Source: Schistocephalus solidus
Lineage: Eukaryota; Platyhelminthes; Cestoda; Diphyllobothriidea; Diphyllobothriidae
Assembly: GCA_017591395.1 (NCBI GenBank)
Contig: WEDG01000467.1
Span: 1-64,000 of the forward strand
Reading direction: 5' to 3'
Length of the DNA: 64,000 nt
In this document: positions 1-12,123 of the stretch, in pieces
Position numbering within the stretch: position 1 is the stretch's first letter
Layout of the letters: each line of letters begins with the position of its first letter
Made by a program: the position numbers and the translations under genes
The notes under the pieces: model-generated
The model's input: only the letters and a program-made list of their open reading frames with translations
Database searches by the model: none
What the model was told of the DNA's origin: nothing

Positions 1-45
1 TTATCTGAACGAGCTCCAACTCCTATTATGCCGTCAGCTTTAATG

Positions 46-345
46 TGTTTGGTGTGGAGTGGTGGGTTGAGGCAGGCTGTGATGGCTCCACCTTTAATGT
101 GGCCTACAGGGCAATCTGAGTTAGAGCGGGTTCTCGCAGCGCCCGCCACCAGTGCTCTTCTCCGTCTCCGGATTTCTTGGTTCTGTCATGGCAACGGGCC
201 AAGGTAGAGAGAGGAGGGATAGTGAGGTAGATGCATCGAAGCCTAATATCACTGCCATAGGCTAAATCAAGCGAAGTTACCGACTCTGCACCACCGCCGT
301 GGAGCAAATGGTGGACCTTGTCAGAATCGACATTCAAACCGTTAC
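46..345 (+). repeat. Dispersed repeat family B, diverged copy
   Basis: It shares GTGTGGAGTGG, CAGGCTG.GATGGCTCC, CGCCCGCCACC, TCTCCGTCTCCG and GAGGTAGATGCA in the same order with the fuller copy at 18985-19300. Confidence 0.7.
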
Positions 346-3300
346 TTGCTGATTGTAATTCACGATGACGTTCATTATATGCTTTCGTTTCTCTTCACCT
401 TCCTGGAAAAAGGAATTTGAAAAGTAGTATTATATGTAAAATTTTTATAAATTTTGAACTATTGGGGTTGAAGCATTTTGAAGAAAGCAAAGATAGGATA
501 GCATTGTTTAAGTTGTAGTTAATTCTGTAGATAACTGTTTCACATGAAAACTTCCCCCAGCATTTATTTATACCCCGACTGGAAACGGGGAGTGAAGTGT
601 TCACTCTATAGAGCACGCAGCCTATTCTAAAACGGCAGTTCACACAGAAATTTAAACAAATGCATAATGTAAGTGTACTGTTTATTCAGAAGAAAACAAA
701 GCGTGTGCCTACACTTTTCAGAACTGCCAAATCAATCGTAATGCAGTTATTGGTGTTTTCGGGATGTATTTGCATTTTATTGTAACAACAATTAAGTGGA
801 CCTTTTACTAGCAGGGAATACTGTCATCGTAGATCATTCACCGTCTTGTATGACTTCGCTGTGATGGCGACTGGCAAGGCATACACAGCATCAGCTCGAA
901 AGTACCTCCATGCCCATGCTTCCAAATCGGAACCTTGCTCTACAGACTTCTGTCAGAAAGTGTGCCGATCCGCCGACTCACTCCTTTGATGCAGTTACGA
1001 AACCCAAGTCCACGAACAGTGCTCACGTCAGCCCGCATGTATGGTTTCGTGCGCCAGGAGGCACAGCTACGCTGCCTCAACCTGTCCGAGCCTGCCAGAT
1101 GGCGGCGAGGCAAAACGCCTGCACCCATTAGCTCCTGTGAGAGGTTACTGTGCGATGCGATTTGACCTGTTAGACGTCTTCGAAACTACTGCAAAAACAC
1201 TACTAACACGACCCCACTGACCTGTGTGAAAAATTCAAGAACTGCCATAACACTTTGAAAATGCATCCAAACGTGTATGAATAAATGCTGTGGGTATAAT
1301 CATATTTATGCAATGATGCTACTCGAGGTTGATTGATCTTATCTATTCATTTAACCCAACTTTATTTTAATGTTCATCCTTTGCTAGGAGGTTTTTGCAA
1401 GCAAGGTCCAGTACTTAATGGACGTCCGGCACCTACGAAGCTGCATTATGGTTCGTCCTCCGAAGTCCATGTTAACATCTAAGGTCTGCGGGGATGCAGA
1501 GTTGACTCACCCACGATTCAATTTAAATTATGGGAAGTATGCTTGTGTCGACCTCACTTCCTGCTACCTGCCCATCATGCGACAGTTCGATGGCCGTTTC
1601 CGACGAAATCCACCGTGCACCACACATAGCAAGTTTTGGAGCAGAGACGGGAATTATTTTCAGGCGACAGTCGACTTGGGCACCACCCGTCACACGCTCT
1701 CACCTGGCCTCATTGTTATAACCAAATCAAGAAGACCGAAGGCGAGCGAGGGTGTGGATGTCTAACGTGGCGGGCTGCCTCACCGAGGCGTGCCGTCACA
1801 CCACATGTGCGGCATCTGTTATGGGAGCACAAACCGAATAACATTTGCCGTGCCCTAATCTAGCCTCCCCCCCCATTATGGGTCCAGTGCATCTGCCGCG
1901 TGGTCCGTTTAGTGGCAGACTGCCATGCACTATCGGCAAGACTAGATCAAGCAGTCGGGAAATGAGATTGGTCACAGTGGTTGAATTAGCATGCATTTTC
2001 TGACTACTCCTCTGAGGTGAAGAACTCCCGCTTACTGGGATATTTCATGGGTTAGAGGTGCCGTAAGGCCGCTTAGGAATGTAGCCGCTGAAGTCTAGCC
2101 ATCTCTGCTGTTCTAACACCAACCTGCAGTCTTCCGTGTCGTGACGCGTTTAGGCCGTTGCGGCCGCTGGAAAATGCATCATCGATAATTTAGGAAGACT
2201 GTTTGCACGGTACCAGTGCCAATCCGTCTCCCTCTCTCTTCTCACTTCTCCTGCTTTTGTTAGCTGGAAGACTGCATTAATCCGAATGGAGGTAAGATTG
2301 ACAAAGCTGATCTCGTGGAATATAGCCCCCTCGTGGTACCTGTTCGCTGACTTGAAGACACGATATCGGACGGTCTTCTTCTCAAGTTTAATGCCGGGCC
2401 ATTGCAGAGCACAGCGTAGTTCAAGATCAGGTTGGATTTGAGGTAGTTCAGTGCTCCGTAAAATTAATGGTAAAAGAAATTATAGGCGACTAGAGATCAT
2501 TATGACCATACCATATTGTATGAACGATGCGGATATTAGGTATTTGCACGTTGAGCCGTGGTAGAGGTAGAGCCTTTGCAAAGTTTCTCTGTGTGCAGTG
2601 AACTGGATGACCTTCGCTTACGCTGTCATGATGAGCAGTTTCCAGGATGGCAATAGGCAATTCTTGATCGGCAATTTCCGATCACACAACTGATGGTGTG
2701 TTGCAAGTTGTTATTTCCTTTCACTCAGAGCTTAAAACCGAACGGTCGTTTCTAACTGTCACCATGTGTGCTCACTGCTTTACCTGTTCCTGTGAGCCCC
2801 ATTACATTACTCATAATTTTTTTCACAAGAAATCTCCTTCCAGACTGACTGGAAATTGTCTCTAGCTCTATCTTAGCATATCAGTTCGGCTGAGGTCTTC
2901 CCTTCGAAGCTGCTAGAACTCTGACAGTAATCCGTAAGGTTTTTTTGCTACTCTTCGCGGCAGCGCTTTTTTGAGGTCCCCATCAAAGTAAAGAACCATC
3001 TGTTCCTCCGCGGATACATTTTGACCTGCCCTTGCGTATTCCGCACCGTAAACCTATCCGCATTTGTGTTCCTCGCACTCATTCGCTTTCCCCCCCCTGC
3101 TTATTCCCAACCCCCTTTGGTATCGTGCCATCTTACCGCCGTCGACATTGGTCTTCATTAACGGTTGAAAATCGTTAGGTTCTATGTTGAAAGTTTGGCT
3201 GTAGCTTTAGTGGCCTTCCTGTCCGTGCACTCGTCGAAATTTCCCATTTGTCCCCGTTACCTTTATTTACCGGTCATATATGTAGTCAGTTGTGGTGTGT

Positions 3301-4334
3301 GGGAACTACTTAGGTAAATTGGAACTGTTCAATCTATCTGTTGAAATTCACTGACTGTCTCTACCTAGACCGTCCGCGCTTTTACCTGTCAAATTGTGCA
3401 GACAGATTGAGCCACCTAAGGTAGTTTTAGGCGTCTTCGTCATCCATTCTCTCAGCTGCAGGCCCTAACTAGAATACCAGCATGGCAATAAAAGCTGCCA
3501 AGCTGTCTGCTAAGCAGCAGGCTCGGTAGAGTGGTTCTTGGCTCACCGTATTCGGTTTCCTCTACTGTACAATGGAGTATGTTGGGCCTGTTCTATCTGC
3601 TGTAAAAAAAGACCTTAGTGTATGTTTTCTTACTAATTTAAGGCGATTTAGTTTGCACCCACTCGATGTTTATGTCCTCGTGGGTGTATGGGTGTCAAGG
3701 ATAGGGCCGTCAATTTGATGATGATCATTTCACCCTGACCCCACCAGATACCCAGCTCGCAGGCGCTGCAACGCCAAACACAGCGATCCTATCTGTGTCG
3801 ATTGGCGATCGAAGCCAGGTGAGGTAGCGGTCGTGTTTTCTCACACGGTGGCCTTGACTGTGTTTCGGTTCAGGCAGTTGGGCAGGGCTAGCTGTGTTAT
3901 GGCACGCGTAGACGCTTCTTATTCGACATCGGTCAAGGTGTCTTGCCTTATTGGAATACGTCTTGTCCGTGGACTGCGAGGGGATCGGAAATCTCATGCA
4001 TATTTTTCAGGAGTAGACAATTTATGCGAGGCATCGTCATTAGCCATTTGTCTATGTGCATAAGGGGTTTAAAGCTGAATAGCAAGTTGCACTTTTGCGC
4101 CCTATGGGAGTATGATTGTGTCTTTTTATGTGGGGGAGAGCTCAAGATCTTAGTGCGTACTGTTGTAGCACCAGGTTGTCAGATCCTTCATTTGGCTTAT
4201 GATAACGCTTTATAAAATACAGTTAAGCCTCGGGTGGTGAGCATTTCAGGTACCGAGCGGGCCACTCGCAGAAACTTGGTTTAGCTTGACGAGCTTCCGC
4301 TCAGTTAACGAGTTGTCAATGTGTGTTTGTGGTC
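346..4334. other. Gene-free upstream DNA
   Basis: Only short unsupported frames are present. No RNA gene, splice-supported exon or repeat I can name was seen. Confidence 0.6.
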
Positions 4335-4470
4335 TACATTTAAGATTGGGTATGACTAACTGATAACGGATAATACAACAGAAATGGTCATTCCTGCCTC
4401 CCTTGTCTTTTTCGATATTCCATCATATGTATAAGCTACCAGTCACTATGTGACTGCCTGTGAGGGCTAT
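4335..4470 (+). repeat. Decayed dispersed copy of the satellite unit
   Basis: The stretch GATTGGGTATGACTAACTGAT, then CAGAAATGGTCATTCC and CTCCCTTGTCTTT, follows the order of the unit. It ends in a piece like ATGTGACTGCCTGTGAG. The ribozyme core has become CTGATAA. Confidence 0.75.
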
Positions 4471-4539
4471 AGATTTAGCCCCAAGACACTACGTGACAAG
4501 CATGCTCCGTAACTTAATTGGTGAGCGCCACTTCATCAT

Positions 4540-4737
4540 TGATATTACCGATCACAATCGACAAGACAACGTGTCCTTGGCTCATTGGTAGGGCGTTTGA
4601 CTCTGATCAAAGGTCGCGGGTTTGAATCCCAGGTGGTCCAAACTTGCGATTGGGTATGACTGCTTGTAAGCCAGAAATGGCCACTCCGATCTTTCTTTGT
4701 CTTTGTCAGTACTCCATCATGTGTATGCCTGTGTCCG
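4540..4737 (+). repeat. Dispersed copy of the SINE unit with tRNA-like head
   Basis: It contains TTGGCTCATTGGTAGGGCG and GGGTTTGAATCCC (A and B boxes), with an anticodon-arm-like TTTGA...TCAAA between them, then GATTGGGTATGACTG and CCAGAAATGGCCACTCCG. The ribozyme core between them is deleted. This single copy shows the family also occurs outside the array, as a mobile SINE would. Confidence 0.8.
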
Positions 4738-7289
4738 CTGTTGGGGTTTGATCCCAGCGCGTTGGCCCTCGGTTGCCTGCAGCCAATCAGTGAACTATTA
4801 CAATTTGATTGGCTACGATCTCTTTCGTGAGGCTGGTGCTAATACTCGCGCGGTTCCAGCACCGACCTAACCATGAGCGTGGGACAGACAAGATGACCGC
4901 GCCGGTAGCGCCAGCATTGGTAGGCGAAGGCAAGATGAGTCAGCGGCGGTGGCGGCGGCGGGGCTGATCGTGGAAGCGGACCGCCACAGCATCCGTCTCC
5001 ATTTATTTGTGCTTTTATTTTGTTATTTTGTGACTACAATTGATAACCTATAATGTCGCCAGGGAAGCTGCTTGCTAAAGATAGTGTTTTCGAGAGGATG
5101 AAAGACACAGTTATTGTAAATTTGAAGAATTCAATCATAGCACGGGTGTGATATTTATGTGACTGATCTCGTCAGGGAATATGACAGGTCCTCATCAACA
5201 ATCTGCACCATCTTGAAGAGGAAGGAAGCATTTAAGAAGCTTGATGTGGCTTAAGTTTATAATTACGTTATCAAATTTCCTATTTATATTTTTGGGGGTG
5301 GAACGGATTATTTTTATTTCCATTATTTGAAATGGCGAAATTCGCTTCGCAAGACAAGCGTTTCACATGACGAGCTCGGTACCGAAACGGAATAAACTCG
5401 TTACCCGAGGCTCCACTGAATATGTTTATGGAGTAAACAGGATGATGCTTTCATTACCTTTGGTTCGGTGAGTAAAATGGATTTTTAATTGTTTATTTAT
5501 TTATTGCCAGTTTACAGGCATTTTCATTTTCTGTGAAGGTTAGCCTATATGGCCATTCGGAGGCTGTAAACTTTCTCACTATGGTCTCCACATCTGCTGC
5601 CAAACTGGAGGCTCAAGGCGTTACCGACACCAAGTTCGCGCCGGAACCGCAGCCACCGAGCCTCGTAAATTCCTCGGGGGGTCTTATAATGTTTTCTGGC
5701 GGTGTTGGCTTTGTAACCCATCGCGTGCCCTGTAAGTCCTCTTTCCTATCTGTTTATTTCGTAGACATTTACATATCTTCTTGCAAATCAAACATCTCTC
5801 GGTCCCTTTCCTTTGGTTCTTTAGGCATATGGTAAACGCACACTATGCTATGGTTAGCCAACGTTTTCGTTACTAGGCTTCCATTGAATCGTATCCTCCA
5901 TGTAGAGTCACGTTCGTTCAGCTTGTGGTGTCCCTGAATGTTGTTTACGACTTCCTAATTAGTATATATCTCTACGCACTTTTCGAGAAATTCGCGGTTT
6001 TTACTCGACGGAGAGCTCTTCGCTACCAAACCTTTTGCGGTGTCCCCTGTGTGCATTATCACTTGATGTCGATGATGAAACTGCCTTATCACTACTTGGC
6101 GTTCGCATATGCGGCAGAAGTTATCCTTCTGTTTGGCCACAGTACATCGTAACCTAACCACTGCAGATTATTCTTCTTGTTTAATTCTCTACTCCATTGG
6201 ACACCTCTGTTGGATGTGCAATGTGGCTGTGGATATGAGCACTACCAGCCTCCCTTGTTTTCTCGGTTGTCCTTGTGTGCGCTTATATGCACTCTTGGCG
6301 CGGGGGGGGCGATTTTCCGGCATTATTCAGTCGGGGATTCTAACTTGCTTTTGGGCCATTTTATGTTGGTAGGAGTTTTTTGCTAACTACTGCTTGAAAT
6401 CGTAGTAGTTCGCTAGCGATTGACGTTATTGTGCGACCTCGCTAATTGAGGTTTGTCTTTTAGCCAAGTAGCGAAGACTACAATGTTGGAAGCTGCCGCT
6501 CTTATCCCTCTTTTCGTTAAACTTCGGTTGTTTTACAGTGCACCCCTGTTTTTTTTCAAAAGTCTGCGCCTGCGTAACATGACTTATCTTATGCTGAGGA
6601 ATTCTCCCGTCTAACTGATTAGCATAGCCTGGAGATACCCGTCAACTATGCGGGTCACTTGAATGCACTTTACACTAGCTGACTGTGCCTCTCTTTGTCC
6701 AACCTATCCTCTAAGCCCCCACCCCAAATTAACCCGAAAAAGCAGCCCAAATAAGTGGCGTTGAGATATGCACGTGGTTTTTTGTCAGCCAATGGTTTTA
6801 ATGTACCATGGTCCCAGATACCTGAACCCTTCACTAGGCTCTCATCGATGGGTGTGTTCAGTCATACTCTCTTCAAATTTCACTTTTCACCGACTAGGCG
6901 AAGTTTCATGCTACTCGGATCAGCATGTCTACCAGGTTAAGTTATTCCGTGCAAAAGCTGTAGAATTGGGCATTTCCTTCCTAAGCATGACGATTTTTAC
7001 GCGTTTCATTGGCGACTCGCTTTCAACAGGTCGGACCCAGAGCACTTGGCCACTTGTAGGTCAGTTTACCTCTTGCACACTGAAGGACCTGGTCGAGCCC
7101 AAAGTGGATAGGTGGTTCCTAGGTATTCGTTTGAAACCTAACGAACTGCCTGTGTCGCTTAGTGTCATGCCAGATGGAACTAGCTGATGAGTGGGGCTCG
7201 AATCGAGTCTTTGCCATGCCGTGTGAATATACAACTTCCCAGGTATAGGTTCTGGCTGATTCCTCGCCGTATTAAAAGTAGGATTTATT
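4738..7289. other. Gene-free upstream DNA
   Basis: Apart from the doubtful exon at 5520-5716 nothing is recognised. A GC-rich GGCGGTGGCGGCGGCGG run occurs near 4945. Confidence 0.55.
5520..5716 (+). other. Doubtful isolated exon candidate
   Basis: An open frame (VSLYGHSEAVNFLTMVSTSA through SGGVGFVTHRVP) is bounded by TTGCCAGTTTACAG and TTTCTGTGAAG acceptors and a strong donor CCT|GTAAGT at 5716. I recognise no family and no partner exon. It could be a chance ORF or a 5' exon of an unseen gene. Confidence 0.2.
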
Positions 7290-7545
7290 CGGGTGAGGAT
7301 TGTTTCTATGTCCCCCCGCTCCGACAGGACATGGGAACATGACCCGCGCTGAATACCGATGGCTTTGCGTAAAATTCCAGGGAAATTATGGTTAGGACTA
7401 AGATTAGGATAATGGTTAAAGTTCCGGTTCGTTTAGGACAGGGAAATATTTAGTCTTCTTATAATCTGGCGCCAGGTCATCTGTATTACTTGGGGGAAGA
7501 AGACATTCCGACTCCGTGCCCTGTCGGATGGGTCATATATCAGCA
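7290..7545 (+). repeat. Dispersed repeat family C, copy 1
   Basis: It shares with 12124-12560 the blocks AAATTCCAG, GGTTAG-rich runs, GGAAATATTTA and CAGGTCATCTGTATTAC, then GGGGGAAG, in the same order. Function unknown. Confidence 0.6.
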
Positions 7546-8453
7546 ACCCCGGCTTTTATTGGGAGGGAAAACTAATGCTAACAAGGGTACTGGCTAAGTT
7601 CTTCTTATTGTACCACTTCCTTCCGACACTTTAGTCCAATCAGATAGCAAGGCATTCTCGACTGCAGCTGAAGGCGAGGGAACGCAACGCACTGGGGAGA
7701 AGGTGACGACGACAACGACAACGCCGCCAAAAGGGACCGCTGAGTCCGTCGGACATCTGGTGGCCTGGTCTATCCCCTATCGTGACCAGCATCAACTGGC
7801 CTCTACCACCTCCACTTGAAGTAGCTGATAGAAGCCTCTGCCATCGAGCACTGTTCGGCATTACCTGCCATCACCTGTTGCATCTGCAGTCCCCGCTTTG
7901 CATGTGCAGAGGTGGGGACATTGCCGTTTGGCCGTCTTCAGACTTCCGTCGCCCCCACCCTGCCCCCCCTCTGCGTTCCCTCTTCTGACTTCCTGCGAAA
8001 TCAATTGTTCCTCCCTCCGTCCGCCGTTCTCTTTACCCTGCATTACATGCACTGTGATCTTTTGCCTACTGAGCAGTGATTTCTTTGTTTGAGTATTTTT
8101 TGTACTATTCCATCTACCCTCTCCCCCTCATCCTGCCAAATAAATGCACACTGTCACACTCAACATGCGCATACCCGTGTTATTTCCTTGTATTCTGGGC
8201 GATCTGATTGTCGGGGTATAAATTGTCCTCCGCCTAGGCAGTAAGAACAAATCGCAATTCCTTCCGATCGGGACTTCACCGTATTTCATTTCCTTCTCCC
8301 AGTAGCCCGCGCAAGGCCAGCAATCCAACAATAGTCAGTAACACATGCCTACTTAAGTGCAATTAGTAGATAGTTCTGTATATTTAATCCAGTGAGATTG
8401 CGTATCCTATCTCGTTGTGTAGTTGACATCCAAAAATATTCATTTGGCTCACT

Positions 8454-8546
8454 TCTGAAAACTCGATGGGATTCGAGCCCACGCCAGCAAGTAGAAGGCT
8501 TTAGTTCAGCCAATGTTTTGGTCAACTGAGCTACGAGGCCCCTACA
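8454..8546 (-). repeat. tRNA-like SINE head
   Basis: On the - strand: GGGGCCTCGTAGCTCAGTTG (A box region), a long middle part with GGCTGAACTAAAGCC, and GTGGGCTCGAATCCCAT (B box with one mismatch, T stem intact). The middle is too long and the acceptor ends do not pair, so it is a tRNA-derived repeat rather than a tRNA gene. Confidence 0.55.
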
Positions 8547-9394
8547 GGGAGCCGTAAGTTTTATCACAATTGGGTCGAGTTGACCGTCTCACACTTTGGA
8601 GGTTGCACCCGTGGCGCCGTCCGGCTGCTGACTTCATCCAGCCCCTTTCCGATGGTCCTGCACAGAATAAATATCCACCCAACTGGCGTCGTGCTTCTTC
8701 TTTTTTCATACGGAACCGGGCTTGAAGATCGTAGTGGCTTGGGTTTTCCTTCTTAGCATAAGTTGCTGCGATAAACTGTCCCCTCAGGAGACATTCGGTC
8801 ACAGGCAGATCGAAATGGCAGACTTCTGTGGCAACGAGTTTGATTCGAAAGAAACACGAGTTGTGAAAAATTTTTACCAATGGAGATCCCAGGCTTCAGA
8901 TGGCCACGAAATCTCCGTGAGGCATGAGTTCCTTATGAATTCCGGCTCTTGCAAGAGAATGCAAAGATCTAAAGCATTTTCTGCTTCCATCAGAACAAAT
9001 ATTAAGAAGCTTGACCGCCCTGCAACCTTAAAAGCCGAAAACAACCAAAGTGTGGGCGATGGCCTTCCAAGTGCTGAGCTTCTCTCGGCGTTTTTCTAAA
9101 AGAACCACCTCTTCAGCAGCGTTCGGTCACGTTTCATCAACAACCCACTTATAAATACCGTATTCGTTATCTCACAGCGATTTTTTGCGGAATTTCAAAA
9201 TTTCTGATCCGGCCAAGCTACCTGGATGGATGAGACTGTATGTTTAATCTTACGTCAACTAGCTAAAGAGTTAGGTGATCCACCGTCTATCATCTTCCGA
9301 AAATTACTTAAAGTTGGTTCACTTCTTGATATATCGAACGGAGCAAACGTTGTATCCATCCGACAGTTCGGCTGTCGATTACGACGAGGTTCAA

Positions 9395-9650
9395 CCTATG
9401 CTCCACGAAGAGTGGTGCGGGAACATTTACGTGCGCGTGATTTAGTTTAAAGTGATAGTAGACTTGCGCTGCATTTACCGCACACTCCTCCCCCACCTGA
9501 GCCCGATGTCATCACAGAGTCAAGATTACCGAAGGTGGGAGAGGGCGCAGGTGGCTGGCGCGGCCGGAGCCGCCCTTGGGCGTACCACCACACCTGGCTC
9601 GTATCCCACGGAGTGGGAGTGCCATAAAAGCCACATTTAGAAGGAGTGCA
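9395..9650 (-). repeat. Dispersed repeat family B, inverted copy
   Basis: The reverse complement matches the copy at 18985-19300 closely, for example GAGCCAGGTGTGGTGGTACG, CAGCCACCTGCGCCCTCTCC and GCGCAAGTCTACTATCAC. Confidence 0.8.
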
Positions 9651-9689
9651 CACACACACCTCTGCACTTCATGTACCTCCATGGCTTTT

Positions 9690-9786
9690 ATCTGTGACTG
9701 TCTCTGATGAAGGGTTCGAGAGTGAATTCGAAACTTCAGTCCAATAAACTGCTTGTTGAGGTGGTCGCATCTTCTTCTGAACTGTT
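9690..9786 (+). ncRNA. Penelope-type hammerhead-like remnant
   Basis: CTGATGA at 9706-9712 is followed by stem II GGGTTC-GAGAGT-GAATTC (six pairs, two of them G-U, with one extra A before it) and then GAAAC. The usual ACGTC at the cleavage site reads ACTTC. GACT/AGTC can form part of stem I. A short stem III of this kind is known from hammerheads in Penelope-like elements. The substitution at the cleavage site suggests a dead copy. Confidence 0.5.
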
Positions 9787-9829
9787 TCCAGGAGCTCGCC
9801 TCTTCGCTTTTATCGGCTACCTCTCTGAA

Positions 9830-10450
9830 GCACCTGCAAATTAATCCTTGAACCTAAGTTCTCCTCTTCAAAAATCAGTAGGCCTAGCGAACCACATTGC
9901 AGTCTTCGAAGCCAACCACATGGCGGCTGCAAGACAAAAAGAGGGGCCCGCAGAACTCAGATGTCGCTAACTAACAACGCGAATACCAAACCCTTGTCAC
10001 CGTTTCAACGGTTAACGTGGACACATTGCAATGTCAACACGTCATTTCATCAAAAGCCTCCCTCCAACCGATGTGATCTCGTCCGCCGTTCTGTCAGTCA
10101 TCGTCTTTTCCACCAACAAGGTGGACTTAGATCCTTCGAGTCACGCATCGGGCTGACGAGCCACTTGCGAATTTATCACACTAAGACCGGTAAATTAGTG
10201 TCTGGAGCCCTGACGTATACTGTCGCTCTCGCCTAGCCTGCCCATGCTAACCATGTACTTGAGACTATCGCCTGGACCTAACCAGTCGCACACACCACCA
10301 TAAATTCTTCAGTAAAAGACCGCTGTCCGGAAACCACCAACACACCTCACTATACGTGCCTTCAGACATTCAAACTTATATGTGAACCTCCATAACATGC
10401 GCATACACCCCACTCCCGTAACACTAGGCAGCTCTCCTGCATTAAGCATG
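9830..10450 (+). mobile_element. LINE 3' remnant with C2H2 finger tail
   Basis: Reading frames with breaks give EANHMAAARQKEG, then FESRIGLTSHLRIYHTKTGK. These resemble the C-terminal tail of a flatworm LINE that ends in C2H2-type fingers (an EANRIAAAKAKR-like stretch, then GLVGHLRIHRTETGE-like repeats). The cysteines of the finger are mostly lost. It is probably the same family as the RT remnant at 56.45-57.65 kb. Confidence 0.55.
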
Positions 10451-11454
10451 TAGTTCACTTTGCAATCGTCGATACGGTGGGCGAAAGAAGCATATTATAT
10501 CAGTCATATCTAACCCAGGTAGATAACATGTTCTTTGGTGCATATTTAAATATCTGTCGTGGGGACAAGGTTGTGTGTGGTACGTGTAGACGGTTCGTTT
10601 AGTTCGCTCAACCACTGCGGCCAAGCACATCGTCTGATGACTGAGAGAGTGGGACAGTGGGCTTTTGTGTGAGAGAAGGAAGGAAGGGAGGCCTACAGTG
10701 GGGACTGTTCTCACAAAAAAATAAGTGCATTCCTCACGTCACTAACTCTGAAGCGCAAGGTCAGGCAGAACGCCTCACACGTGTTTCACATTTTTTAGCC
10801 CTGACGGAAAAGCGTCATTTGTTTTGGGAGCTCAGCCAAGGGCACAAGGCATCTATCACAAATGCATACTATTGAAATAAATTGCTAGGGGGATCCACAA
10901 AAATCGCGCTAATTAGACCTCACATTGGAAGAAATAAAAAAGCAAGAGAGACTAGGGTAGCCATCTTCGGCCGTTTAGTTAACCAGGTGCACCCACCTCA
11001 GGTTTGCATGACCCGGGATTAAACTTCGGATTCTTTCGTCACGGAGGGTTCATTCGACCGCTCTATAATTAAGCCAAGGGGAGGATCACGGCCATATCCT
11101 TGACATGAATCTGCTGTTAGCGGCTGGAGAGGATAGTTTAAAAATGGGTTTTATCACTTGATGCATTTTGTTGTCAAAGTGGCTCAGTTCAGTATTGTTT
11201 TTTCGAAAAGAAGTCCTGTCTTGAAAACTTCCTTACGACACGTGACCGCTCTTCAATGAACGTGTTGAAGAAAGTCCAGTGGATGTCACTTATTTTGACT
11301 TCAGAAATGCCTTTGAGTGCGTTCCATAAAAGCGTCTCATTAAAAAGATGTGGGATTTTAGGGATAAGAGCAAAACTCCTTATCGGTGGAGGAAAGCTCA
11401 CCGGTTGGTTACGGGAATCACTCATCCCGTTCTGCCTTGGGTTCACTCTCGAGC

Positions 11455-11548
11455 CCTGCCAGAAGACAAGGGAGACTGTACTGGCCATTTCTGCCTTGTT
11501 AACCGTCGTCAGCCGGTCATACCCAACCCCAGGTGGTGCACCACTCAT
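11455..11548 (-). repeat. Dispersed SINE unit fragment with decayed ribozyme core
   Basis: Read on the - strand it gives GGGTATGACCGGCTGACGACG, then GCAGAAATGGCCAGTACAG and CTCCCTTGTCTT. The core has changed from CTGATGA to CTGACGA and stem III no longer closes. It is followed by a (TTC)n run at 11557-11577. Confidence 0.75.
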
Positions 11549-11556
11549 AAACGCCC

Positions 11557-11577
11557 CTTCTTCTTCTTCTTCTTCTT
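11557..11577 (+). repeat. (TTC)n microsatellite
   Basis: Seven uninterrupted TTC-type triplets sit just after the SINE fragment. Confidence 0.9.
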
Positions 11578-12123
11578 GACTTACCACCTGAGCATCACCT
11601 TTACTATTTGTGTGTTATCTGCCTTATTAAGCGTTCGCCAGAGCCTAACACCTATAATGAGGCCCTTTCAAAATATATAAATATGACTTACTTGGTTTAA
11701 TAAGTCATTTTGTTTACACGCCCTTTGTTATTCTCTATATGGAAATTTGGTGTGTTCTTCACTGTCATTTCACAATTTCTCAACTGTTTACCATTCGCAT
11801 TTCATTATCAGTCTTATACATGTTACTTTCTAAAATTGCCTGAAAAATATTTGCAACTTAACTACAGTTCCTGCTTCTCTCATTTAGTCCAACTACGCTG
11901 ATTGACACTGCTTGGCTGGACTGTGAATTTGCGGCCAGCCGCCTCGCGAGTTTGGGTGTACTGGGTACTGGGTGGAAACCAACGGACTATCCTTAACTCG
12001 TTTAGAGTTCTAGTAGAAACAGGTGCCTTCGTTTACGCTCCTGTGCAGAGGATGGCATTATAGTTCTAAGGTAAAAAGGGCAATTTCCAAAGTCAAATGT
12101 CAGGGCAACAGAATAAGCACGAT

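Noticed and set aside
7180..7225. CTGATGA near 7183 as a ribozyme core
   Set aside because: No GAAA at the right distance and no closing stems.
8722..9099. 125-codon open frame with a signal-like N-terminus (MKIVVAWVFLLSISCC)
   Set aside because: No family recognised, no splice support, and surrounded by repeats; chance or repeat remnant is more likely.
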